A stretch of DNA of 64,000 nt from Terribacillus saccharophilus (GTDB taxonomy: Bacteria; Bacillota; Bacilli; Bacillales; Amphibacillaceae). How positions within the stretch are numbered: position 1 is the stretch's first letter; the number at the start of each line of letters is the position of its first letter. The notes under the pieces are model-generated. The model had not been told where the DNA came from, did not search any database, and saw only the letters and a program-made list of their open reading frames with translations. The position numbers and the translations under genes were made by a program. Below, in pieces: positions 55,272 to 63,317 of the stretch. The stretch is taken from contig FOCD01000001.1 in assembly GCA_900110015.1 (NCBI GenBank), positions 1 to 64,000 of the forward strand, written 5' to 3'.

Positions 55272-56963
55272 TTGCCGTACATCATCGGAGGTATTATTTT
55301 AATCATCGCCTTAATCATCTTGGGCTTGATTATGAGAAAGCGAGTTTATGATGAAGTGGACCGGCTTGAGAGCTGGAAAATGGATATATCGAACCGCAAC
55401 GTATCGGAAGAATTAGCGAAAGTGAAAGCGTTGAACCTGTCTGGAGAAACACAGGAAAAATTCGAATCGTGGAAGGAACGCTGGGATCATATCGTAACCA
55501 AAGAGCTTCCAGATACAGAAGAGGCTCTTTTTGATGCGGAGGAAGGTGCTGACCGCTATCGTTTCAACAAAGCGAAGCAGCATCTGGAGCGAGTAGAAGC
55601 GACACTGTCCCAAGTTGAGGATAAGATTGAAGCTATGTTCCGTGAGCTGGATGAGCTGCTTGCATCAGAAGAAGAAGCACGCAAGCAGGCAGAAGCTTTA
55701 CAGCCTGCACTTCAGACGCTGAAGCGTACGATTTCGCAGCATCGTCATCAATTCGGAAAAGCCGATGTGCGTTTTGAGACAGCGATTGCTGAGCAAATCA
55801 CGCAGCTGGCTACCTATCATTCACTTATTGAATCTGGCAACTACTTCGAAGCCAATCAGCTCATTACAGATGTGAAGATGAAAACAGAGTCACTGGGAGC
55901 AGAGATTGAGGCATTCCCTCAAGCTTACAAGCAGGTGAAGCAAGATCTTCCGTCACAAGTTACGGATCTGCTTGGCGGCATCCGCGAGATGAAACAGGAT
56001 GGCTACCGTATCCATCATCTTGGTTTTGAAGACGAGCTGAAGGCTGAGAAGGAAAGATTGGATCTTCTTATCAAACAGCTGGAAGCAGGCGATACAGAAG
56101 AGACTAATTTAGTTATCCCTGCTTTGGAAAGCCGTATAAAAGAAATGTATCAGCTTCTAGAGAACGAGGCTGTTGCCAAGAATTATGTGGATTCCAAATT
56201 CGAGCAATACGTCCATGCTGTCGAGAAGAAAACAGAGTCCTATATCAAGACGAAAGAAGAAGTTGATCTGCTTAGGGAGTCGTATTTCTTTACTGACAAT
56301 GATGTAGAATTCCATCTGAAGCTTGAGACAAAGATATCCAGACTTATCAAACAGCTTGAAACGCTGCAACAAGAAATAAATGATGAGCTTGTATCACATG
56401 CAAAGCTGAAAGAAGAGCTGGAAACGGGCTTCCGTGAACTGAGTGCTATAGAAGAAGAACACGAGGCAATCCGTGAAAAGATCAAGACATTGCGTAAAGA
56501 TGAATTGGAAGCAAAAGAGAAAATAGCTGACATGCGGCAAAAGCTATACGATGTAAATCGTAAACTGCAAAAAAGTAATATCCCAGGTGTGCAGCAGGAA
56601 GTCTGGCAGAAGGTAGAAGAGAGCCAAGAGAAAACTTCCCTCACAATGGAAGTGCTCGAGGCACATCCTCTAGATATGGCTGAGGTCCGCACACATCTGC
56701 AGGAAGCAGAGGAAGTCACCAATGCAACGATCGAACAAATTGAGCATTTACTAGAACAAGCTTATTTGGCAGAAGTAGTGATTCAGTATTCCAACCGTTA
56801 CCGCAGTCAATATCCGCTGCTTGCGGCAGAAATGGCTGAATCAGAGAAGCTGTTCCGTGAATATCAATACGAACAAGCTTTGGAGCGGGCTGCTCGTGCA
56901 TTACAAGATATAGAACCAAAAGCGCTGGAACGCTTGGAAAAACATATCAAGGTTCCCAGCTGA
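55272..56963 (+). CDS. ezrA: septation ring formation regulator EzrA
   Basis: A 563-residue membrane-anchored coiled-coil protein that regulates FtsZ ring number and recruits cell wall synthases. A single N-terminal span (YIIGGIILIIALIILGLIM) is followed by spectrin-like coiled-coil repeats to the end, with a conserved C-terminal patch (QYPLLAAEMAESEKLFREYQYEQAL). It starts with TTG behind GGAGGCTGG. Length is the same as in B. subtilis within one residue. Confidence 0.95.
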   Translation: MPYIIGGIILIIALIILGLIMRKRVYDEVDRLESWKMDISNRNVSEELAKVKALNLSGETQEKFESWKERWDHIVTKELPDTEEALFDAEEGADRYRFNKAKQHLERVEATLSQVEDKIEAMFRELDELLASEEEARKQAEALQPALQTLKRTISQHRHQFGKADVRFETAIAEQITQLATYHSLIESGNYFEANQLITDVKMKTESLGAEIEAFPQAYKQVKQDLPSQVTDLLGGIREMKQDGYRIHHLGFEDELKAEKERLDLLIKQLEAGDTEETNLVIPALESRIKEMYQLLENEAVAKNYVDSKFEQYVHAVEKKTESYIKTKEEVDLLRESYFFTDNDVEFHLKLETKISRLIKQLETLQQEINDELVSHAKLKEELETGFRELSAIEEEHEAIREKIKTLRKDELEAKEKIADMRQKLYDVNRKLQKSNIPGVQQEVWQKVEESQEKTSLTMEVLEAHPLDMAEVRTHLQEAEEVTNATIEQIEHLLEQAYLAEVVIQYSNRYRSQYPLLAAEMAESEKLFREYQYEQALERAARALQDIEPKALERLEKHIKVPS

Positions 56964-56965
56964 TA

Positions 56966-57010
56966 AATAAAGCAATCCCTTGCCACATGCGAGGGATTGC
57001 TTTATTTTAG
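56966..57010 (+). terminator. ezrA terminator
   Basis: Perfect 15-pair stem AATAAAGCAATCCCT / AGGGATTGCTTTATT with an 11-base loop. Confidence 0.88.
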
Positions 57011-57042
57011 TAGAAGACAGTTTGAACAGTGGGGGACGGATA

Positions 57043-58182
57043 ATGATTTACTTTGATAATAGTGCAACAACGAAGCCGCACCCAGATGTGCTTATCAGTT
57101 ACACGGAGGCAGCACAAACGTATTTTGCCAATCCTTCTTCTTTACATCGATTGGGTGGCAGTGCTGAACAGTTGTTAACCGCATGCCGGAAACAGGCGGC
57201 ACAGCTTTTACATGTCGGGGAAAATGAAATTCTTTTCACATCCGGCGGAACAGAAGGAAATAATCTAGCAATAAAAGGAACAGCATTACAGAAAAAACGT
57301 ATTGGGAATCATATTATTACGACGACCGTAGAACATCCTTCTGTCTTGGAGACTTGTGCGGAACTAGAGAACCAGGGCTTTAAGGTGACATATGTTGATG
57401 TGGATAAGTACGGCTATGTGACGGCTGAAAAGATAAAAGCAGCCATAACAGATCAAACGATTCTTGTAAGTGTGATGCATGTGAATAATGAACTTGGTAC
57501 CATCCAGCCAATTAAGACGATTGGTCAGATGCTAACTGAATTTCCTCATATTACATTCCACGTCGACCACGTCCAAGGAGCCGGTAAAGTGGCACTTGAT
57601 ATCAAGAAAAGTAATATTCATCTTTGTACGCTTTCAGCTCATAAATTTCATGGTATGAAAGGCAGCGGTATTCTGTATAAAGCTGCTGATACTCGTATAG
57701 TTGCGCAGCTGTCTGGCGGAGGACAGGAACAGGCGCTTCGTTCTGGAACCGAAAATGTACCTGGAATTACGGCTATGGTCAAAGCGCTGCGTTTGGCAAT
57801 AGAAGAACTGAGAGTTCATCCTGCTAAGCTCTTTGAACTGCGAGAGAGACTTTGGGCTGGCCTTTCGAAAATGGATGATGTGGTACTTCATTCTCCACCT
57901 GCTGGTGCTCCGCATATCGTGAATTTTTCTGTACCAGGATTGAAGCCTGAGGTGTTGGTGCATGCTCTTGGAGAAAAGGATATTTATGTATCGACAAAAT
58001 CAGCATGCTCCTCCAAAAACAGCGATGCAAGTGCGGTTCTGCTTGCTTGCGGAGTGCCGGATACACAGGCAGAATCCGCTATCCGAGTAAGTTTTTCTTA
58101 TGATAATACACAGCAAGAAGTGGACTACTTCCTGCAGATTCTGGATAAGACATTAACACATTTAAAGAAAGTGATGAGGTAA
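57043..58182 (+). CDS. nifZ: cysteine desulfurase (NifZ/IscS family)
   Basis: A 379-residue PLP enzyme that removes sulfur from cysteine and keeps it as a persulfide. It begins IYFDNSATTKPH; the PLP-binding lysine is in SAHKFHGMKG near residue 202 and the catalytic cysteine in STKSACSSKNSDASAVL near residue 325. The frame runs in from 56980 through the terminator, but ATG 57043 is the start. With thiI four bases downstream, it is the sulfur donor for 4-thiouridine in tRNA, as for NifZ in B. subtilis. Confidence 0.93.
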   Translation: MIYFDNSATTKPHPDVLISYTEAAQTYFANPSSLHRLGGSAEQLLTACRKQAAQLLHVGENEILFTSGGTEGNNLAIKGTALQKKRIGNHIITTTVEHPSVLETCAELENQGFKVTYVDVDKYGYVTAEKIKAAITDQTILVSVMHVNNELGTIQPIKTIGQMLTEFPHITFHVDHVQGAGKVALDIKKSNIHLCTLSAHKFHGMKGSGILYKAADTRIVAQLSGGGQEQALRSGTENVPGITAMVKALRLAIEELRVHPAKLFELRERLWAGLSKMDDVVLHSPPAGAPHIVNFSVPGLKPEVLVHALGEKDIYVSTKSACSSKNSDASAVLLACGVPDTQAESAIRVSFSYDNTQQEVDYFLQILDKTLTHLKKVMR

Positions 58183-58186
58183 GCAT

Positions 58187-59386
58187 ATGCAGTATGATCA
58201 TATATTGATACGTTATGGAGAAATGGCACTGAAAGGAAAGAATCGGAAGCATTTCACCAAACAACTGGAATATAACGTGAAAGACCAAATCAGACCTTAC
58301 CCGAAAGCGAAAATAGAGCGAACACGTGACCGGATGTATATTCATCTTCACGGAGAGAAACCTGAACCGATTGTAGAAGCGTGTCGGAATATTTTCGGTA
58401 TCCATAGCTTCAGTTTAGCTATTCGAACTGAAAATGAAGAGCTGGCGATCAAACAAGCTGCATTGCAGCTATTGCTTGATAATACAGCTGGAACATCTTT
58501 CAAAATATCATGCCGCCGAACAAATAAGAAATTCCCGATAGACTCACAGGAGATGAACCAGCGCATTGGCGCATATGTGCTTCAAAATAGTGAAGGCTAT
58601 CCTGTTGACGTAAGGAAACCAGGTGTCGATATCATGGTAGAAATACGCGAGCGAGCGACATATGTTACAGGCCAAAAAATCAAGGGACCAGGCGGATTGC
58701 CGGCAGGCAGCTCAGGTAAGACATTATTGATGCTTTCAGGCGGTATTGACAGCCCTGTCGCAGGGTACTTGGCAATGAAGCGCGGTGTGGAGATAGAAGC
58801 GATTCATTTCCATTCTCCTCCTTATACGAATGAACGTGCGAAACAGAAAGTGATCGATTTGGCACAAACATTATCGAAATTCGGTGCTAAAGTGAAGATT
58901 CATGTTGTTCCATTTACAGATTTACAAGTGAAGGTGCATCAAGAAATACCTTTTGGCTATAGCATGACGGTCATGCGTCGGATGATGATGCGTATCAGTG
59001 AACGAATTGCGGAAAAACACGGCATCATGTCACTTACTTCCGGAGAAAGTCTTGGTCAGGTCGCAAGTCAGACGATGGAAAGTATGTTTGCAATTAACGA
59101 AGTAACGAACTATCCAATTCTGCGTCCGTTAATTACGATGGACAAGTCTGACATCATCGATATTGCAAAGCAAATTGACACGTATGAGATTTCAACACGT
59201 CCATATGATGACTGCTGTACAGTCTTTGTACCGGAAGCACCTAAAACAAAGCCTCGCCGGGAAAAGGTCCACTTGTATGAAGGAACAATCGACTTTTCAG
59301 CTGAATTCGAACGAGCTATTGAAGGAACAGAAATCATCACTGCATTGCCAAATGAAGACAACTCACCATTTGCTGATTTATTGTAA
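58187..59386 (+). CDS. thiI: tRNA 4-thiouridine synthetase ThiI
   Basis: A 399-residue enzyme that puts sulfur at U8 of tRNA. The N-terminal ferredoxin-like/THUMP region binds tRNA (FKISCRRTNKKFPIDS), and the PP-loop is SGGIDSPVAGYLA near residue 184. The C-terminal rhodanese domain of the E. coli protein is absent; the dedicated desulfurase upstream replaces it, which is the usual Bacillus arrangement. Confidence 0.94.
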   Translation: MQYDHILIRYGEMALKGKNRKHFTKQLEYNVKDQIRPYPKAKIERTRDRMYIHLHGEKPEPIVEACRNIFGIHSFSLAIRTENEELAIKQAALQLLLDNTAGTSFKISCRRTNKKFPIDSQEMNQRIGAYVLQNSEGYPVDVRKPGVDIMVEIRERATYVTGQKIKGPGGLPAGSSGKTLLMLSGGIDSPVAGYLAMKRGVEIEAIHFHSPPYTNERAKQKVIDLAQTLSKFGAKVKIHVVPFTDLQVKVHQEIPFGYSMTVMRRMMMRISERIAEKHGIMSLTSGESLGQVASQTMESMFAINEVTNYPILRPLITMDKSDIIDIAKQIDTYEISTRPYDDCCTVFVPEAPKTKPRREKVHLYEGTIDFSAEFERAIEGTEIITALPNEDNSPFADLL

Positions 59387-59408
59387 AAACTTCCCATATA
59401 AATAATCT

Positions 59409-59438
59409 GTATGTTACTCTCCTTGTCGGCGCATGCTA
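59409..59438 (+). promoter_or_regulatory. sigma-G promoter of the spore protein gene
   Basis: GTATG (59409-59413), 18 bases, CATGCTA (59432-59438) fits GHATR-N18-CATXHTA, the forespore sigma-G consensus, at every position. It lies 24 bases before the start codon. Confidence 0.72.
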
Positions 59439-59461
59439 CTTGTACAAGGAGGTGACACACA

Positions 59462-59656
59462 ATGGCTAACAACAACTCAAGCAACCAGCTAGTAGTACCT
59501 CAAGCGCAACAAGCACTAGATCAAATGAAATATGAGATCGCACAAGAATTCGGTGTACAGCTTGGCGGAAACGAAACTTCTCGTGCCAACGGATCTGTTG
59601 GAGGAGAAATCACTAAACGTCTTGTACGCACAGCACAAGAGCAATTAAGCAAATAA
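59462..59656 (+). CDS. sspA: alpha/beta-type small acid-soluble spore protein
   Basis: A 64-residue DNA-binding spore protein that coats and protects forespore DNA. The two hallmark blocks are [19 protein letters not shown] and [14 protein letters not shown]. The GPR protease site EFGV-type sequence is kept. RBS is AGGAGGTG. It proves that the host forms endospores. Confidence 0.96.
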   Translation: MANNNSSNQLVVPQAQQALDQMKYEIAQEFGVQLGGNETSRANGSVGGEITKRLVRTAQEQLSK

Positions 59657-59673
59657 TTTCATAAGTATGGCAT

Positions 59674-59703
59674 AAAGGGGCAGCATTCGCTGCTCCTTTT
59701 CTG
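59674..59703 (+). terminator. sspA terminator
   Basis: Stem AAAGGGGCAGC / GCTGCTCCTTT (one G-U) with loop ATTC. Confidence 0.88.
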
Positions 59704-59754
59704 TGTAAAAACATAATGAAATGCTTATCCTATTGATGAAGGAGGCTGGAGAAT

Positions 59755-60291
59755 ATGTGGATAGTCATCAGTTTTGTGGGTGGTGTACTGCTGTTGATAG
59801 CAGTGGCTCTTGTTGTCAGAGTGACGATACATATTGGTTATGATCAAAAACAATGGAATATCCGAATTCTGATTTTCGGTATCTGCGTGCATAAACGCCA
59901 GTTAAAACAGCAATCATCCATAGAACACACGTCTGCCGATGATATAAAACAGCAGCTATCCAATCTCTTCACCGATCTCCAGAGGATTTGGAGCTCCTTA
60001 CCCTATCTGCTAAAAATTACAAAGAGTGCAGAACTGCAGCAATTTCGCTGGCATACAACAATCGGAATGTCTGATGCAGCTACTGCAGGTACGATGGTTG
60101 GTTTGGTGTGGACTATAAAAGGAATAGTGAATCAGATAATCCGGTCGAATTTCCAGATCAGACAGCCCTTTGATATCCAAGTACAGCCGATTTTTCAAAC
60201 TTCCTTCTTTGATACTAGCTTTCAATGCATAGTGTCTATTCGTACCGGGAAAGCTATGCAGGCTATTATATCCAATGCCAGAGGAAGATAG
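59755..60291 (+). CDS. ytfI: DUF2953 protein (YtfI-like)
   Basis: A 178-residue protein with an N-terminal membrane segment (IVISFVGGVLLLIAVALVVRV) and a DUF2953 region (GTMVGLVWTIKGIVNQI...IQVQPIFQTSFFDTSFQCI). It is joined to gerW (ytfJ) downstream, 11 bases apart, and the pair is expressed in sporulating B. subtilis. Molecular role unknown. Confidence 0.82.
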   Translation: MWIVISFVGGVLLLIAVALVVRVTIHIGYDQKQWNIRILIFGICVHKRQLKQQSSIEHTSADDIKQQLSNLFTDLQRIWSSLPYLLKITKSAELQQFRWHTTIGMSDAATAGTMVGLVWTIKGIVNQIIRSNFQIRQPFDIQVQPIFQTSFFDTSFQCIVSIRTGKAMQAIISNARGR

Positions 60292-60302
60292 GAGGAGCGG
60301 TA

Positions 60303-60740
60303 ATGGCAGATCATCCAATTCAAGGGTTAATGAAGACCGCAATGGAAAATCTGAAAGAAATGATTGATGTCAATACAATTGTTGGCGACCCCGTTGAAAC
60401 ACCTGATGGAAGCATCATCTTAACTGTATCTCGTGTTGGTTTCGGTTTTGCTGCTGGAGGAAGCGAGTTTGATTCAGCTTCTGAAGGTAAAAGCGATCAG
60501 AAAGAACTGCCTTTTGGAGGAGGAAGCGGTGGTGGCGTGTCTATCACCCCGATAGCCTTTCTCATCGTAGGACACAAAGGTGTCAAGATGATCCACTTGG
60601 ATGAGCAGACACATTTGTATGAGAAGCTGATTGAAGCGGCACCGGCAGCAGTGGAAAAAATTCAAGAAATGCTCAAGCAGAATCCGAAGCAGAAAAAGCA
60701 GCAAAAAACGCAGCGATTCGATGACGAGACGATATATTGA
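60303..60740 (+). CDS. gerW: spore protein GerW (YtfJ family)
   Basis: A 145-residue protein of the GerW/YtfJ family, tied to spore germination by L-alanine in Bacillus. Conserved blocks are NTIVGDPVETPDGSIILTVSRVGFGFAAGGS and GGGSGGGVSITPIAFLIV. A long frame is open upstream inside ytfI, but ATG 60303 after AGGAGCGG is the start. Confidence 0.9.
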   Translation: MADHPIQGLMKTAMENLKEMIDVNTIVGDPVETPDGSIILTVSRVGFGFAAGGSEFDSASEGKSDQKELPFGGGSGGGVSITPIAFLIVGHKGVKMIHLDEQTHLYEKLIEAAPAAVEKIQEMLKQNPKQKKQQKTQRFDDETIY

Positions 60741-60743
60741 CTA

Positions 60744-60773
60744 AAAGGCCGCCTGTTGGTGGTTTTTTTAGTT
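60744..60773 (+). terminator. weak terminator after gerW
   Basis: Short stem GCCGCC / GGTGGT with loop TGTT (two G-U pairs) followed by TTTTTTT. Confidence 0.55.
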
Positions 60774-60800
60774 TATAATCCGACATTATTCCGCTATAAT
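60772..60800 (+). promoter_or_regulatory. sigma-A promoter of the two-component genes
   Basis: TTTATA (60772-60777), 17 bases, TATAAT (60795-60800), 50 bases before the kinase gene. Confidence 0.6.
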
Positions 60801-60850
60801 TTAAAGATACTGAGCTTGAAACGGGAAAGCGCAAAGAGAGAAGGTTATAC

Positions 60851-62449
60851 TTGAAACAGAAGATTAATCTGCGGACGCAGATGACTGCACTGGTATTCAT
60901 TGTCGTGATCCTGGCTGTAACGACCACATTTGTCATGATCGGGATTGAAACAAGTAATAATATCAAATCCCAAGAACGGGACCGTGTGCTGCAAACTGCC
61001 AAGCTGATAGCAGTGGATCCAGTCGTTGTGAAAGCAACAGATGAAGAGGATTCCGCCACACTGCAGAAATTTACCACGCAGGCAATGGGGATTACGGACG
61101 CAGATTTTGTCGTCGTGATGAATATGGACAGCATTCGGCTGAGTCACCCGGATCCGGATCTAATCGGAAAACGCTTTGCCGGCGGAGATGAAACTCCTGC
61201 GATACAAGGAAAAGAATTTGTATCCAAGGCAAAGGGGACGCTTGGTTTAAGTTTGCGAGCATTTGCCCCGGTCTATAATGAACAAGGAGATCAAATCGGA
61301 GTTGTTGCGGTCGGTATAACGATGAATGAGTTAAATGAAATCATTCGTAACAATCGATTGCCATTATATTTAGCTACGATACTTAGTTTATTTATTGGTC
61401 TAATTGGAGCTGTCCTGCTGGCGCGTAAAATAAAACAGATCATGCACGGGATGGAACCAGATGAAATTGCAGCACTTTTAAGTGAGCGGAGTGCAATGCT
61501 GGAATCGATCAAAGACGGGATGTTAGCTGTTGATACGAATGGGAAAATTCAGATGGTCAACAAAGAAGGAAAAAGATTGCTGCAAGAGATGGGGATAAAA
61601 GGAGAACTGAAGAACCGTCATGTCGATGATGTGCTCCCAGTTACTAAACTTCATCAAGTTATAGCTTGGAATAAGCCGTTGATTGGACGTCAAGTAGAGC
61701 ATAACGGGCTTACGCTTGTCATGAATGAAATTCCTATCCAGATCAAAGGGAAAACTGAAGGGGCAATTGCAACATTCCTTGATAGAACTGAATACAACCA
61801 TCTGAACGAAAAGCTAACAGATACTATGCTGTACGCGGATGCGCTTAGGGCGCAAACTCATGATTTCATGAACAAGCTGCACGTGATTCTTGGTCTGTTG
61901 GAATTGGAAGATTACGATCAGCTGGAACGCTATGTGAAAAATGTTGCCGGTAAAGAGAGATCTGCTACCATTGCGATGATTCACCATCTTAAGAACCCAA
62001 TCCTTGCCGGTTTCCTGCTTGGGAAGAAAAGCTATATGGCGGAAAATGGTGTTCAGCTGGAAGTGGATTGTAGAGATACAATACCGAATACATCTGAAAA
62101 AATGAATCAGATGCTAATTACCATATTAGGTAATTTGATGAACAATGCAGTAGATGCTGTTGATCAGCAGCCAGAAAAGCGTGTCCAGCTTTCTATGAAG
62201 TATAACGATGGACAGCTCTTCTTAGAGCTGACAGACACAGGAAAAGGGATCAGTAAAGAGCAGCAGGAGAAAATTTTCACACAAGGTTTTTCCACAAAAG
62301 GAAACGACCGCGGCTTTGGCCTTTATCAAGTGGAAGACTATGTGCACAAGCTGGGCGGCTATCTTGTCCTTACAAGTGAGCCGGGTGAAGGAACTACCTT
62401 CAGTGTCCAGCTGCCGTATGATATACAGGAGGATGTAACAAATGATTAA
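60851..62449 (+). CDS. sensor histidine kinase, DcuS/CitA/MaeK type
   Basis: A 532-residue membrane sensor for an organic acid. Order: membrane segment 1 (about 12-32), extracellular Cache-type domain (33-168; QAMGITDADFVVVMNMDSIRLSHPDP), segment 2 (about 175-192), cytoplasmic PAS (about 215-320) and a SpoOB-type kinase with phospho-acceptor His in RAQTHDFMNKLH near residue 337, then ATPase box ILGNLMNNAVDAV. The family senses citrate, malate, fumarate or similar. It starts with TTG 60851. It overlaps the response regulator by eight bases. No transporter gene lies within the window to hint at the ligand. Confidence 0.88.
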   Translation: MKQKINLRTQMTALVFIVVILAVTTTFVMIGIETSNNIKSQERDRVLQTAKLIAVDPVVVKATDEEDSATLQKFTTQAMGITDADFVVVMNMDSIRLSHPDPDLIGKRFAGGDETPAIQGKEFVSKAKGTLGLSLRAFAPVYNEQGDQIGVVAVGITMNELNEIIRNNRLPLYLATILSLFIGLIGAVLLARKIKQIMHGMEPDEIAALLSERSAMLESIKDGMLAVDTNGKIQMVNKEGKRLLQEMGIKGELKNRHVDDVLPVTKLHQVIAWNKPLIGRQVEHNGLTLVMNEIPIQIKGKTEGAIATFLDRTEYNHLNEKLTDTMLYADALRAQTHDFMNKLHVILGLLELEDYDQLERYVKNVAGKERSATIAMIHHLKNPILAGFLLGKKSYMAENGVQLEVDCRDTIPNTSEKMNQMLITILGNLMNNAVDAVDQQPEKRVQLSMKYNDGQLFLELTDTGKGISKEQQEKIFTQGFSTKGNDRGFGLYQVEDYVHKLGGYLVLTSEPGEGTTFSVQLPYDIQEDVTND

Positions 62450-63149
62450 AGTACTGATCGTTGAAGATGATCCGATGGTTAGCGAATTGAACAAACGCTA
62501 TGTTAAGCAAATGAGTGGATTCGCAGCTGTCGGAGCTGCTCAGAATTATAAGGAAGCCCTTGAATTCATTCAGCAAAATGAAGTCGACCTTCTTCTTTTA
62601 GATGTATATATGAAAGGTAAGAACGGAATTGAATTGCTTAAAGAAATTCGTAAACGCGACCAGAAAGTGGATGCTATCATCATTTCTGCGGCAAGCGAGA
62701 AACCGATGATACGGGAAGCGCTGCAATACGGAGCTGTCGATTACTTGATTAAGCCTTTCGAGTTCGACCGGTTCCAGAATGCGTTAAGTGGCTATCGGAA
62801 GCGTCAGCTTATCTTCAGCAACAAAGAAGAGATGACGCAGCAGGAATTAGACAGCCAGCTTCTGCAGCTGCCTGAGCAGGAGCAAATGATGCAACTGCCA
62901 AAAGGTCTTACAAGAAGCACGCTAAAGGTTGTATGGAACAGTATTCTTACTTTCCGTTACAATTTCTTCACAACAGAAGATATTGCGAAGGAAACCGAAA
63001 TGTCGCAAGTATCTGTACGAAAATACCTGAAGTTCCTGGAAGATGTACAGCTGCTTGAAGTGGAAATGCATTATGGCAGCATTGGGCGTCCGGTCTTCAA
63101 ATATCGTGTTAATGCAAATACTTCCCATCATATCAGCCAATATATCTGA
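62442..63149 (+). CDS. response regulator, CitB/DcuR/MaeR type
   Basis: A 235-residue partner of the DcuS-type kinase. The receiver domain (1-120) has the acidic pocket VEDDP and phospho-Asp in LLLLDVYMKGKNG near residue 54, with the lysine in LIKPFEF. The C-terminal half holds a helix-turn-helix (FTTEDIAKETEMSQVSVRKYLKFL). It presumably activates a carboxylate transporter or catabolic gene, to be found outside the window. Confidence 0.9.
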   Translation: MIKVLIVEDDPMVSELNKRYVKQMSGFAAVGAAQNYKEALEFIQQNEVDLLLLDVYMKGKNGIELLKEIRKRDQKVDAIIISAASEKPMIREALQYGAVDYLIKPFEFDRFQNALSGYRKRQLIFSNKEEMTQQELDSQLLQLPEQEQMMQLPKGLTRSTLKVVWNSILTFRYNFFTTEDIAKETEMSQVSVRKYLKFLEDVQLLEVEMHYGSIGRPVFKYRVNANTSHHISQYI

Positions 63150-63233
63150 CAAAGAGAGACTGGGACATAACTTAAACCGAATGTTATTCTTGAGCGCCGC
63201 TTCGGCAGCATAGCTCTATATATCTTAATGTAC

Positions 63234-63286
63234 AAAAAACCAGACAGTGCCGTATTATTTTACGACGGTATTGTCTGGTTTTTTGT
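63234..63286. terminator. bidirectional terminator
   Basis: Long stem AAAAAACCAGACAGTGCCGT / ACGGTATTGTCTGGTTTTTT (63234-63253 and 63265-63284) between the response regulator and the convergent dehydrogenase gene. Confidence 0.9.
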
Positions 63287-63317
63287 TATACTTAAAGGCT
63301 TTTGTTCCAGCCTATTT

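Noticed and set aside
56240-56722. Serine-rich 160-residue ORF on the minus strand
   Set aside because: Antisense shadow of the EzrA coiled coil; low-complexity composition and no ribosome-binding site.
60673-61134. 153-residue ORF on the minus strand opposite the sensor kinase start
   Set aside because: Composition is that of an antisense frame and it overlaps a conserved gene and its promoter.
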